Source: Bacteroidales bacterium | GTDB taxonomy: Bacteria; Bacteroidota; Bacteroidia; Bacteroidales; ML635J-15 | Assembly: GCA_003249955.1 (NCBI GenBank) | Contig: QKHS01000041.1 | Span: 124,001-188,000, forward strand | DNA length: 64,000 nucleotides | Direction of reading: 5' to 3' | Shown here: positions 32,972 through 41,928 of the stretch, one piece after another | Numbering within the stretch: the stretch's first letter is position 1 | How the letters are laid out: every line of letters starts with the position of its first letter | Notes under the pieces: model-generated | Databases searched by the model: none | The model's input: the letters and a program-made list of their open reading frames with translations, nothing else | Told to the model about the DNA's origin: nothing | Made by a program: the position numbers and the translations under genes

Positions 32972-33724
32972 ATGCAGGCAGATAAGCATATATTAATAGG
33001 TATTGACGATACAGATAATCATGAGACCAGAGGGACTGGTTTTAGAGCCCGTCAGCTTGGTGAACTTATAGAGAATAAAAAACTTGGAAGTGTTGAATGC
33101 ATTACACGACATCAATTGTTTTTTGATCGCAGGATTCCATATACATCACATAACAGTTCTGCCTGTCTTGAAGTTGTTTCCGGCAAGTTGGAAGAATTAA
33201 CAGCTTTATGTCGTGACTTTATGCTCGAAATAGCTGCTGTGGGGTCTGATGTAGGCCTTGTAATTGTCGAATATGATAAAGTTGATGATGCTGTAATAGA
33301 ATGGGGAACCCGCGCAAAGAAAGAAATTCTGACAAAAGACGAAGCATACAAACTGGCTGAATTAAAAGGAATTTATCTGGAGGGACTTACCGGAACCAAA
33401 GACGGAATAATAGGTTCTCTGGCAGGAGTCGGGTTGCGTAAAGGAGGTAACGATGGCCGCTGTATCGGGTTAAAAGGAAAAGAGGTACGGGATCTTAACG
33501 GTGTTTATACTGCATCGGAATTATTTAATTTGCTTAAGATAGATGAAATAGCCGATCTTAACGGAAAACAGGTTTCTGAAAATGCAGAAATTTTTGTCGG
33601 GGAATGGGTAAGGGCTGTAATTGTAAATAATAAAATAACTATATTTGTTAACTCAAATAATAACAATAGTAATTATGAATTCGAAGTCGCAACAAAGGAG
33701 TATATCAAAAGCATTTCCGATTAG
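32972..33724 (+). CDS. TiaS N-terminal-domain-like protein, function unknown
   Basis: About 250 residues. The start HILIGIDDTDNHETRGTGFRA and IPYTSHNSSACLEV resemble the N-terminal part of archaeal TiaS (tRNA-Ile2 agmatinylcytidine synthetase; IGIDDTD motif), but the C-terminal OB-fold and zinc ribbon of TiaS are missing, so tRNA modification is unlikely. The second half (GSLAGVGLRKGGNDGRCI) is glycine-rich. The gene heads an operon with a membrane protein, a lipoprotein and a TonB-dependent receptor, so a role in handling an imported compound or cofactor is inferred. The ATG at 32963 is an alternative. The 3' end overlaps the next gene by 50 bp. Confidence 0.75.
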   Translation: MQADKHILIGIDDTDNHETRGTGFRARQLGELIENKKLGSVECITRHQLFFDRRIPYTSHNSSACLEVVSGKLEELTALCRDFMLEIAAVGSDVGLVIVEYDKVDDAVIEWGTRAKKEILTKDEAYKLAELKGIYLEGLTGTKDGIIGSLAGVGLRKGGNDGRCIGLKGKEVRDLNGVYTASELFNLLKIDEIADLNGKQVSENAEIFVGEWVRAVIVNNKITIFVNSNNNNSNYEFEVATKEYIKSISD

Positions 33725-34235
33725 TAATTCGGCATTATTGGAAACTTTATTGCTTGTAGGTTTGGGAGCATTGGCAATCGTTCTCCGGGCCAAACTCAGA
33801 ATTCCTATTAATATTCCCGGGCATCATGGATTGGAAGTTATGGCTTTGTTGATGGCTGGCAGAAGAGTTTCAAAAATAAAATTTGCAACCAGTATTTCGA
33901 CACTTACTGCCGCTATATTAATATTTTTCCCGTTTATGGGGTTCAAAGATCCTTTTTTACCGGCAATTTATATTATTATGGGGCTGGCAATTGATTTCCT
34001 ATACGGGGCTTTTCCCAAATGGCAGAAAAATATCATATTTATCTCTTTACTAGGCGGATTTACTTATATGATAATACCTTTGTCACGGATTGTAATCAGC
34101 CTTACTACAGGAATGCCATATGGTTCATTATTTAAACATGGTTTTGTGGCACCTGTCTTTATTCATTTTGCGTTTGGAATGATCGGAGCACTGGTAGGAG
34201 CCGGACTAATCAGTACACTAAGAAGAAAAAAATAA
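33675..34235 (+). CDS. Polytopic membrane protein, possibly ECF-transporter S-component-like
   Basis: With the start at 33675 the protein has 186 residues and about five or six membrane helices; the ATG lies inside the end of the preceding gene (50-bp overlap). The repeated alternation of helices with GHHGLEVMALLMAGRRVSK and IIMGLAIDFLYGAFPKW, and a small size near 190 residues, resemble substrate-binding S components of energy-coupling-factor importers. No energising ATPase or T component is nearby. I do not recognise the exact family. Together with the TonB receptor it would provide the inner-membrane step of an uptake route. Confidence 0.65.
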   Translation: MNSKSQQRSISKAFPISNSALLETLLLVGLGALAIVLRAKLRIPINIPGHHGLEVMALLMAGRRVSKIKFATSISTLTAAILIFFPFMGFKDPFLPAIYIIMGLAIDFLYGAFPKWQKNIIFISLLGGFTYMIIPLSRIVISLTTGMPYGSLFKHGFVAPVFIHFAFGMIGALVGAGLISTLRRKK

Positions 34236-34238
34236 AAA

Positions 34239-35180
34239 ATGACCGTGAAAAAATGTGCATTGAAAACCTGTGTTATGCGATATGCAAAGCTCTGCATATC
34301 GACATTTGCACTTTCTTTTGTTATGTTTTTATCCGGTTGTAATGAAGATGAAAAATTCTATCCCGATCCTTCAATTGCTTTTAAAACAGAAAACGGATAT
34401 GTTTATACAGATACAAGTCTGTTATTGGGAGATTCAATACTTATAGGTATTGTTTCACAAACAAACAGCGATGTAGCTCTGACGCATTTTCATTATTCGG
34501 TAAACAGTGATTCAAATATTACACAGATAGATACCGGAATTTATGAAACAAGTTTTATTTATGATAAAATTATTGTTAAAGGAGTTGCCGAAAATGAAAT
34601 ATGGTCGTTTTATGTAAGAGATCGCGATGGCAGAAAATCAGAAACAATATCTGTAAAATTTGTAAAGGATAAAGAGTCAGTTTATGGAGATATCAGTCAT
34701 ATCCCTTTGGTAGTTTTAGGGGCACAAAACAATACTGCTACAGGTAGCTTTTATTCATTGTCAACTCAACAACAATTCAATACAGAACAGGCTTATAATA
34801 ATCAGTCACTTGTAAATTTGCTTTATTACTATGATTATATAGATGCAGATGAAAACACAATCGCTTCTCCCGGAGCTAATCTGGATAATTCTGTGTTTCC
34901 CGGTGATTATGCTTTATCTTCCTGGACTACAAAAAACACCACGAGGTTTGTTTTTCGTGAAAACATAAGTGTGGAAGAATTTGATGCAGCAACAAATGAC
35001 AGCCTTATAGTTTATAATACTTTTGAGTATGCTTCGGGCAAACGAAAAGCAAAGAATCTTAAAGCAGGAGATATTTATTCATTTGAAACAGATTACGGTA
35101 AAAAAGGATTGTTAAAAGTGATTAATGTTGCAGGGACAGGCGATGGTAGTGTAGAGTTTGAAATAAAAATGCAGAATTGA
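34239..35180 (+). CDS. Lipoprotein of a TonB-receptor operon, function unknown
   Basis: Up to 313 residues; the ATG at 34275 (MRYAKLC...) is an alternative that starts just before the hydrophobic segment. The signal ends in lipobox FLSGC, so the mature protein is lipid-anchored, followed by NEDEK, acidic residues of the kind that promote surface export in Bacteroidota. The mature part looks all-beta, with an Ig-like start (DTSLLLGDSILIGIVSQ) and a larger C-terminal part. Lipoproteins directly upstream of TonB-dependent receptors often capture the substrate on the cell surface. No family recognised. Confidence 0.72.
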   Translation: MTVKKCALKTCVMRYAKLCISTFALSFVMFLSGCNEDEKFYPDPSIAFKTENGYVYTDTSLLLGDSILIGIVSQTNSDVALTHFHYSVNSDSNITQIDTGIYETSFIYDKIIVKGVAENEIWSFYVRDRDGRKSETISVKFVKDKESVYGDISHIPLVVLGAQNNTATGSFYSLSTQQQFNTEQAYNNQSLVNLLYYYDYIDADENTIASPGANLDNSVFPGDYALSSWTTKNTTRFVFRENISVEEFDAATNDSLIVYNTFEYASGKRKAKNLKAGDIYSFETDYGKKGLLKVINVAGTGDGSVEFEIKMQN

Positions 35181-37264
35181 TGAAAAGAGCAGTGTCAGCT
35201 ATAGTATTTTTATTCATTTTCAGTTACGGGTTTTGCCAGCCGGAAGATACTCTGCATGGCAATACGTCTGCAATACTTATTGATGAAGTTATTGTTACTG
35301 CAACCAGAACCGATCGAAAACTTAAAGATATTCCCGGCCAGGCAGAGCTCATCAAATCCAAAGATATTGATAATTTCCCGGTAAACAATATTGACGATAT
35401 TTTAAAAACTGTAGCCAATGTTTATGTAAACAGGAGTTGGGGAATCTTTTCAAAAAATTCAAGTGTTACAATGCGCGGGCTCGAAAGCAGTGACAGAACT
35501 CTTGTAATGATTGACGGTGTTCCTAAAAATAAACTTTCGGGAGGACCTGTAAACTGGCATAGCATAAATCCTGACAATATTGAAAGAATAGAAGTAATAA
35601 AAGGGCCGGCTTCGACACTTTACGGCAACAATGCGATGGGTGGAGTAATTAATATTATTACGAAAAAGCCGTCATCGGGACTAGAAGGTTCTGTTAAGGC
35701 ATTCGGCGGAAGATACAATACCTTCGGCGGATCTGTAAATCTTATGGGTAGTGAAATTAAAGACTCTAAAGGATTTTACTGGGATTTTAATGCAATTTAC
35801 AGAAAAGGAGACGGTTACATCTTTGAATTGCCGGAGAATGCCGATGAGACAGATGTTGCAACATATCTGCAGGAATACGGAGCAGGTACAAAACTTGGTT
35901 ATCAGCTTAACAAAGCCAATAGCATAGAGCTTATTTATGATTATTACAATGAGTTAAGAGGTGCTGGGCGTCAGATTTTTGAGGAGGCTGGCAGCTACGA
36001 CAAGTTTTTAACAAACTCTGTTAAAGCAAGATATAACGGAGATTATAAAAACTCAAAACTAAGAGCACTGGTATATTATCAATATGAGGATTATTGCAAT
36101 CAGAAAGAAGCAATGAACGATTATAATGAGTATAAACTTTCTGATGCCAATACAGATAAAAGCGATAAAGGAACGTGGATAACATGGTCGAAAATATTTT
36201 TTAAGCATCATTATGTGAGTTTTGGCGGAGAAATAAAATTTGGGGATGTTCTGGGAGATGAGATTTACAGAACCTCTCCGGATATTATTAACTATAACGG
36301 GAAAATGGGTAATTACGCGCTGTTTGTTCAGGATGAAATGAACTTTTTCTCGGACAGGTTAAAGATAATATTCGGATTAAGAAATGATTTGATTACTTTC
36401 ATAAGCGGGGAGCAACAAATTACAGATCCTTCAAAAGCTACAGGTTTTACAGAAAGTTTTTATGAAAATTTTGCTCCTAATCAGTGGAACGCTGTAAGTC
36501 CTAAACTTGCAGTTCAGTATTCTTTAAATAAGTCCTCGTCGGTTTATGTTTCCTATGCAACCGGAATAAAACCTCCTAAACTTGATGATTTGTGTAAATC
36601 AGGAAAAATAAACAAAGGTTTCAGACTTGCAAATCCTGAATTAAAACCCGAGACACTAACCAATTATGAAATAGGATATAATGCTGGCTATTTTGACAAA
36701 CTGTTTATCAATACGGCAGTTTATTATTCGGTTGGGGAGGATTTTCAATATCTTGTAGGAACAGGAGATTCTATTGATACGGGAGGTAGTTCTCTTAAGC
36801 CGGTTTTGTACAGAGAAAATGTCTCAAAAGTTGGAATAAAAGGAGCGGAGTTAAGTATTAATTACAAGATCAGCCGGAAAGTTTCATTCAATGCAAGCTA
36901 TGCTTACAACAATTCCCGAATACTCGAATATTCGGCAGATTCATCAAATACTCTCAAAGACTTAAGTGGCTTGTATGTTGTAGAGGTATCTCCGCATTTG
37001 TTTTATGCAGGATTGAACTGGAACAATAAATATTTCTCGGCTAATTTAAACTGTAACTATACCGGTGAGCAATGGGCCGACGACGAAAATACAGATCTTA
37101 TAGAAGATTATTTTATTGTTAATATGAAGATATCAAAACAATTAAAAAAGAAATTCAGTCTGTATGTTGATGTGCAAAACCTGTTCGATGTCGAATATAT
37201 TGACAGAAAAGGGCAGATTTCACCGGGCAGATTTATTATCGGAGGAATAAAATACAGATTATAA
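35180..37264 (+). CDS. TonB-dependent outer membrane receptor
   Basis: The ATG at 35180 overlaps the preceding stop (TGATG); 694 residues. Signal peptide ends YGFCQ. A plug domain follows (IDEVIVTATRTDRKLKDIPGQAELI as TonB-box region, DDILKTVANVYVNRSWG, RGLESSDRTLVMIDGVP, IERIEVIKGPASTLYGNNAMGGVINIITKK) and then a 22-strand barrel ending in aromatic IGGIKYRL. Lack of an N-terminal carboxypeptidase-like domain and of a SusD partner makes it a BtuB/siderophore-type receptor rather than SusC. The substrate (metal complex, corrinoid, haem) cannot be told. Confidence 0.92.
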   Translation: MKRAVSAIVFLFIFSYGFCQPEDTLHGNTSAILIDEVIVTATRTDRKLKDIPGQAELIKSKDIDNFPVNNIDDILKTVANVYVNRSWGIFSKNSSVTMRGLESSDRTLVMIDGVPKNKLSGGPVNWHSINPDNIERIEVIKGPASTLYGNNAMGGVINIITKKPSSGLEGSVKAFGGRYNTFGGSVNLMGSEIKDSKGFYWDFNAIYRKGDGYIFELPENADETDVATYLQEYGAGTKLGYQLNKANSIELIYDYYNELRGAGRQIFEEAGSYDKFLTNSVKARYNGDYKNSKLRALVYYQYEDYCNQKEAMNDYNEYKLSDANTDKSDKGTWITWSKIFFKHHYVSFGGEIKFGDVLGDEIYRTSPDIINYNGKMGNYALFVQDEMNFFSDRLKIIFGLRNDLITFISGEQQITDPSKATGFTESFYENFAPNQWNAVSPKLAVQYSLNKSSSVYVSYATGIKPPKLDDLCKSGKINKGFRLANPELKPETLTNYEIGYNAGYFDKLFINTAVYYSVGEDFQYLVGTGDSIDTGGSSLKPVLYRENVSKVGIKGAELSINYKISRKVSFNASYAYNNSRILEYSADSSNTLKDLSGLYVVEVSPHLFYAGLNWNNKYFSANLNCNYTGEQWADDENTDLIEDYFIVNMKISKQLKKKFSLYVDVQNLFDVEYIDRKGQISPGRFIIGGIKYRL

Positions 37265-37299
37265 AAATAAAACAAATTAATAACTTTAAAATTGAAAAG

Positions 37300-38151
37300 A
37301 TGAAAAAACTATTTACTCTTTTATTTACGTTGACATTAGTAGCCGGGTTTGCAGTTTCTCAGAACGATACACTTGCAAAGTGGAGTTTTCCTACGGGAAC
37401 ACCTGATGATTCATTACCTGATTTGTCAACAGTATTAAATTCACAGATGAAAATTTTTACTGAAGGCGGAACCAGTGCTATAGATTTTTCAAAAAACGGA
37501 GAAACAACAAAATCGGCTATGGCAAGCGGATGGGATGCCGGTACAGATACTAAATCGTGGCAGGTTTCAGTAAATACAACAGGCTATCAAAACATTTTGT
37601 TAAGTTCTGTGCAAACTGCCGGAGGCACAAATCCCGGTCCAAAAGACTTTAAATTGCAATATAAAACAGGTGTCGGCGGAACATGGACAGATGTTACAAA
37701 CGGTACTGTTACTGTTGCCAATGACTGGACTACCGGAGTTCTTGAAGATTTGGCTCTTCCTTCGGAATGTGATAATGCAGAGTTGGTGTTCGTTAGATGG
37801 ATTATGACATCAAACCTTGACATAAACGGAACAGATTTAATTGCCGACGGTAAAGGAAAAATTGACAATATAATATTTACCGGCGATGTTATTACAGGTG
37901 TCGAAAATGCAGGATTGGCAGAAATAAAAGTCTTCCCGAATCCTTCCAATGGCATAATTACAATTTCGGCTCCTGATAAAATCACAAATGTGTCATTATA
38001 TAATATTACCGGAAAAGTCGTTTTTACAGCAGTGATAAATTCTGTTACGGAAACAATCGATTTTAGCAACTTTGCAAAAGGTATGTATATCTTAAAGGTT
38101 GAAACTGTTAACCATGAAAAGCTTATTAAAAAGATTATTCTTGAAAATTAA
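37300..38151 (+). CDS. Small T9SS-sorted secreted protein
   Basis: A 283-residue protein with signal peptide (ending FAVSQ), a jelly-roll-like middle (LAKWSFPTGTPDDS..., WQVSVNTTGYQNILLSSVQTAGG) and a type A T9SS sorting domain (IKVFPNPSNGIITIS...GMYILKVET...KIILEN). The 35-bp gap to the TonB-receptor gene contains only a near-match -7 (TAACTTTA, 37281-37288), so it is probably the last gene of that operon. A substrate-binding role at the surface is inferred from context only. Confidence 0.85.
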   Translation: MKKLFTLLFTLTLVAGFAVSQNDTLAKWSFPTGTPDDSLPDLSTVLNSQMKIFTEGGTSAIDFSKNGETTKSAMASGWDAGTDTKSWQVSVNTTGYQNILLSSVQTAGGTNPGPKDFKLQYKTGVGGTWTDVTNGTVTVANDWTTGVLEDLALPSECDNAELVFVRWIMTSNLDINGTDLIADGKGKIDNIIFTGDVITGVENAGLAEIKVFPNPSNGIITISAPDKITNVSLYNITGKVVFTAVINSVTETIDFSNFAKGMYILKVETVNHEKLIKKIILEN

Positions 38152-38192
38152 TTCTCTATTATTCTATAATACATTTCATCAGTCTTTTATGA

Positions 38193-38228
38193 AAAGCGGA
38201 GCAGGTATTTTCCTGTTCCGCTTTCTGT
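38193..38228 (+). terminator. Rho-independent terminator ending the receptor operon
   Basis: Thirteen-bp stem with one G-T wobble (38193-38205 with 38212-38224) and a T-rich tail. The remaining 180 bp to the next gene hold nothing recognised. Confidence 0.88.
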
Positions 38229-38408
38229 TTTTATTTAATCCTGTTTTTATGAGTTTTTATACCGGTTGTTAATTAAAAATTCCGATACAATTAATTTTGT
38301 TTCTTGTATTAGTTTTGATTAGGCACCAGTATAACGTCGAATACTGAAAATTCTGATTTTAAAATGCTATAGGCTTAAATCATAAAAGAGATTTTTGCAA
38401 TAATTACC

Positions 38409-38630
38409 TCATTTTGCTGAATTTCTTAATTCTTCATTTTCTTTTTCAAGCTCTGCAATTTTCTTTTTTAGACAAGAACTATGCATGAAAAAGGTTGCCA
38501 TGCCAATGAAAAATCCGGCTACTTCAATAAGTTTTCCCGGCTCAATATGTTTAAGGTTCATTATAGATCCGCTTACGATCATTACTGCAGCCAAACCGAA
38601 AAATACATTTGTTATTTTACTATTCTTCAT
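38409..38630 (-). CDS. Small two-helix membrane protein
   Basis: A 73-residue protein with two membrane helices (about 8-24 and 36-53) and a charged C-terminal coiled-coil tail (LKKKIAELEKENEELRNS). No family recognised. A near-match -7 (TATCTTTA on the minus strand) lies about 20 bp upstream. Composition like a real membrane protein and an isolated position support the call. Confidence 0.6.
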   Translation of the reverse strand: MKNSKITNVFFGLAAVMIVSGSIMNLKHIEPGKLIEVAGFFIGMATFFMHSSCLKKKIAELEKENEELRNSAK

Positions 38631-38772
38631 TATTATTATATCAATTTACTGTAAAGATAAGAATATTACCGGAAGATTTGTAATTATTAATAAATTTATA
38701 AGTCAGAATCCTGTGTTAATAATGTAGCTTACTAAATGGTAAGATAAATATAGCTTATCCCGAAAATAAACA

Positions 38773-39132
38773 CTATTTAAACAATCTGAAAATTGCGGAA
38801 TTTTCAAGACAGTCTCTGCAAACACTAAAAGTCCACACACAATCAATCACATCTGTAAAAACATGAAGTAATAACCCGGTTGCAATAATTCTTGTTTTTT
38901 TGAAAAACAGCATTAATACATAAACCGCAATTGCAGGATAAGAATGCAGGTAATGAAATCCTATACTGCAACGTTGGGGGTCGAAAACCGGAGTGGCCAG
39001 CAAATGGTCAAGATCTATAAGCATTGTGAGCAGAAAAATAACATAGACTTTCTTCCTGTCATCTTTAAAAAAGACACAGGCAATCAAAGCGGGAAATACA
39101 AAATGCAAAGAATAGTGAATAATAGCCTGCAT
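38773..39132 (-). CDS. DUF6122 family membrane protein
   Basis: A 119-residue protein with about four membrane helices and conserved polar motifs typical of this family: IIHYSLHFVFPALIA, MLIDLDHLLATPVFDPQRCSIGFHYLHS and LLLHVFTDVIDC. The H and D residues resemble those of YdjM/metal-dependent-hydrolase-like membrane proteins, but no activity has been shown. It starts 3 bp after the PNGase F-like gene and is probably co-transcribed with it. Confidence 0.82.
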   Translation of the reverse strand: MQAIIHYSLHFVFPALIACVFFKDDRKKVYVIFLLTMLIDLDHLLATPVFDPQRCSIGFHYLHSYPAIAVYVLMLFFKKTRIIATGLLLHVFTDVIDCVWTFSVCRDCLENSAIFRLFK

Positions 39133-39135
39133 TAG

Positions 39136-40830
39136 TTATTCTTTACTTCCAATATTTCCTGTAATAATTCCTGATACTCCCCAATGGCTGAAACTTCCGA
39201 CTTCGTCTTCTCCCTGATCTATCACAACCTGAATCTTATGCTTTCCCGGTTTAAGATTGTCCAGAGGAATAAAATAAGGAGGGGTTAAAGTCCCGGGACA
39301 CCAGTTGGAACGGCTTAAATCGCTTGACGATAACCCGTTCCCGAAATTACCCGATGCAGGATTCGAAAACCTGTAAGTAGCACAATCTGTTCTCCATGGA
39401 ACAAAACTGAATATTTTTTCTCCGTCAATAAATATTTGATTTAATTTAGGAACAAATTCGTCCCCGTTTCCCCAGCCACCATGTCCGGTTGAAGTGTAAA
39501 CAAGCTTTAAATCAGACATATTTTCAGGAATTTCAAATTCTGTCACCAGCGTGTCGGTTCTGAAAAATCTGCCATAATTCTGACCCGACATCTCCAGAAT
39601 ATTTACTGTGTTAAACAAAGGTTGAATATATTTTTTGTGCGTATCAGAATCTTCATCTTCAGGGTAGAAATCAAGCTCCAGATTTACAATATGGCCTCCT
39701 TTGTCATAGTTTCCTATAAATACCCCGATCCATATTTCGTCCTGATTATCGGGGATAAGTTCAGTTATCTCATTTTTATACACTACATCATCCTTCCACG
39801 GATAATTATTAATTACCCGTAAGTCATTGAAATGGCCAGCTCCGAAAGATGTGAAAAATCTCATAACTTCTGTTTGGGGACTATATGTTTCTGTCTCAGT
39901 TATTCCCTGATATTTATTTGCTTTTTTGTCAGTATAAACAGGCAGTTTCTCTGTTCCGCCAAATAAACCGTCAAGCATTGTGGATTTTTCATTTTCTGCA
40001 GGAATAATAAAAACAGATCCTGTCCGGTCATAAGCATCCCCGTCTGAACGTACAGTGAGTTTTGCAAAACAATAAGCTCCGTTTTTTGCTGCCTCCGGTA
40101 GTTTTATTTTTTTCAGAATAACTCCTCCGTTCGAAAGTCTGTATGTTTTATCAACAGATGCTGTGCTTAAATCATATGCCGGCAGTTTAGTGTCAAAATT
40201 TATTCTTTCGTTTTCGAAAACTGTAAGGACAGTGTATCGTGATTTAATTTTCAGTTCTTCAAATTCCGGCTCGCTTATTTCTTCTGCAATGCCATAAGGA
40301 TAATCGGGAAGAGGTTCTTTATTTATTTTTGTTATTGAATTTGCAACGATACTACTATTGCCGTTTATTGAAACTTTCAGAACAAGGGCATCTTCATATG
40401 GAATAAAACTTTTGTAAGGACTTCCTTTTGCATCTGCAGATTCTGTAAACCAAACTTCTATTTTATTTGAAAACGAATTGTAAACCATACAACTGCATTC
40501 GTAACCCATTATCTTTTCGGTTTTATCCTTGCTTATAATACCTTCGTCAAGTTTATTAAAAAAGGTTGTGGTTTTATATAATTTACCGTCATAGTTAATT
40601 ATGTTAACATTTTGTTTTCTGTTGTAATCAATGTATTGTCTTATCTTATCATCATTTTTTGAGAGATAGGTAACTCCGTCAGAATAGATCATTTCAAAAT
40701 CCTGACCTTCCTGATATTTGTCGTTATAGAACTGTTGGTAAATAACTTTAAATGAATCTTCTTTTTTTTGTGCTGATGCAATTGTAAGGAATAAAAAGAA
40801 AAATACTGCGAATGAAAATGTAAACTTCAT
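39136..40830 (-). CDS. PNGase F-like peptide-N-glycosidase with GLPGLI-like N-terminal domain
   Basis: A 564-residue exported protein (signal peptide ending TIASAQ). The C-terminal part closely matches peptide-N4-(N-acetyl-beta-glucosaminyl)asparagine amidase F: TGHGGWGNGDEFVPK, FVPWRTDCATYRFSNPASGNFGNGLSSSDLSRSNWCPG, and FSHWGVSGIITG. That enzyme removes N-linked glycans from glycoproteins. The N-terminal 190 residues (VIYQQFYNDKYQEGQDFEMIY, EKIMGYECSCMVYNS...EVWFTESA) resemble GLPGLI-type proteins or the N-terminal bowl domain of PNGase F type II. Such an enzyme suggests use of eukaryotic glycoproteins, or processing of the cell's own. Domain junctions are judged by eye. Confidence 0.85.
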   Translation of the reverse strand: MKFTFSFAVFFFLFLTIASAQKKEDSFKVIYQQFYNDKYQEGQDFEMIYSDGVTYLSKNDDKIRQYIDYNRKQNVNIINYDGKLYKTTTFFNKLDEGIISKDKTEKIMGYECSCMVYNSFSNKIEVWFTESADAKGSPYKSFIPYEDALVLKVSINGNSSIVANSITKINKEPLPDYPYGIAEEISEPEFEELKIKSRYTVLTVFENERINFDTKLPAYDLSTASVDKTYRLSNGGVILKKIKLPEAAKNGAYCFAKLTVRSDGDAYDRTGSVFIIPAENEKSTMLDGLFGGTEKLPVYTDKKANKYQGITETETYSPQTEVMRFFTSFGAGHFNDLRVINNYPWKDDVVYKNEITELIPDNQDEIWIGVFIGNYDKGGHIVNLELDFYPEDEDSDTHKKYIQPLFNTVNILEMSGQNYGRFFRTDTLVTEFEIPENMSDLKLVYTSTGHGGWGNGDEFVPKLNQIFIDGEKIFSFVPWRTDCATYRFSNPASGNFGNGLSSSDLSRSNWCPGTLTPPYFIPLDNLKPGKHKIQVVIDQGEDEVGSFSHWGVSGIITGNIGSKE

Positions 40831-40930
40831 AATAATAAATTTCTGCTAAAATATTGAAAAAATCAATATTCTGCAATATGGCTTTAGTTAAGGACGATTC
40901 AATAATATCGTTTTTTGTAAAACCAGACCT

Positions 40931-41767
40931 TTATTGTTGAATTTTTTCCGGTTTTGATTTTCTTAAAGACCAGATAACTAAGAAGATACCTGTCAAAATA
41001 ACCGGAATACTGAGAATCTGTCCCATGTTGAGCTTCATTCCCTCTTCGAAAGCTACCTGATTTTCTTTTACAAATTCGATAAAGAATCTGGCAGTGAAGA
41101 TCATAATAAAGAATACTCCAAGCAGGAATCCGCCTGATTCACGGAATCTTTTTACTTTGTATAATCTCATCAGAACAATTGATGTTATTACATAAAAGAA
41201 AGCTTCATACAATTGAGTAGGATGACTGGGAACAGTCTCGCCGTTGCGTACAAAGATAAATCCCCATGGTAAATCTGTGTGATGTCCGTAAATTTCCGAA
41301 TTCATAAGATTTCCCAAACGTATCAGAGCACCTGCAAAACCTGTAGGAACAGCAACTCTGTCAATAAGCCAGAAGAAACTCTTTTTAGTGGATTTGTACT
41401 TGAAAATAAGCATTGCAATAATAATTCCTATAGCTCCGCCGTGGCTAGCCAGACCCTGAAAACCGGTAAAGTGAAATTCAGGAGAAAAGCTTACAGGCAA
41501 AACAATCTCAAGCAGATTCTTTGAGTAGTATTGCCAGTCGTAAAAAAAGCAGTGCCCGAGACGTGCCCCGATTAAACCACCCAGAACCACCCAAACAGTC
41601 AAAGAATCAAGTTCTTTTACCGGAACGCCTTCCTGTTTGTAAAATCTTTTAACAATTATATATCCTACAATAAAAGCAAGGGCAAACAACACACTGTATG
41701 CTCTTATCTGAAAACTGCCAAGGTCAAGTAAAGCTGGACCAACATCCCATGTAACAGAACTAATCAT
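40931..41767 (-). CDS. lgt: Prolipoprotein diacylglyceryl transferase
   Basis: Lgt transfers diacylglycerol from phosphatidylglycerol to the lipobox cysteine. The ATG at 41767 (MISSVTWDVGPALLDLGSFQIRAYSVLFAL) gives 278 residues; the 41830 start would extend past the likely promoter. Seven membrane helices and the signature GALIRLGNLMNSEIYG are present, with HGGAIGI and HPTQLYEA. It serves the many lipoproteins encoded here. Its -7 lies 18 bp upstream. Confidence 0.96.
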   Translation of the reverse strand: MISSVTWDVGPALLDLGSFQIRAYSVLFALAFIVGYIIVKRFYKQEGVPVKELDSLTVWVVLGGLIGARLGHCFFYDWQYYSKNLLEIVLPVSFSPEFHFTGFQGLASHGGAIGIIIAMLIFKYKSTKKSFFWLIDRVAVPTGFAGALIRLGNLMNSEIYGHHTDLPWGFIFVRNGETVPSHPTQLYEAFFYVITSIVLMRLYKVKRFRESGGFLLGVFFIMIFTARFFIEFVKENQVAFEEGMKLNMGQILSIPVILTGIFLVIWSLRKSKPEKIQQ

Positions 41768-41785
41768 AAATGGTTTAATTTTTGA

Positions 41786-41793
41786 CAAATGTA
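41786..41793 (-). promoter_or_regulatory. Promoter -7 element of lgt
   Basis: Reads TACATTTG on the minus strand, an exact match 18 bp before the chosen ATG; supports the start at 41767 over that at 41830. Confidence 0.5.
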
Positions 41794-41900
41794 AACAGTA
41801 AATTTTTAATAGACGACAGTTTTTTAACAAATATGTATAAAAAAAGTTAAAAAGCTGAATTTTAATGCTTTTTAAATATCAATATTCCGACATTAAAAAT

Positions 41901-41908
41901 TATATTTG
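41901..41908 (+). promoter_or_regulatory. Promoter -7 element (TATATTTG) of the C69 dipeptidase gene
   Basis: Exact TAnnTTTG match 20 bp before the ATG; no TTTG at -33. Confidence 0.5.
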
Positions 41909-41928
41909 TCAAAACTTAAATTTTATAA

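Noticed and set aside
32972-33724. True TiaS tRNA-modifying enzyme
   Set aside because: The OB-fold and zinc-ribbon domains of archaeal TiaS are missing and the organism is bacterial.
40850-40870. Inverted repeat aatattga/tcaatatt upstream of the PNGase F-like gene
   Set aside because: Eight A/T-rich bases with a 5-bp spacer; too likely by chance in this composition to call an operator.
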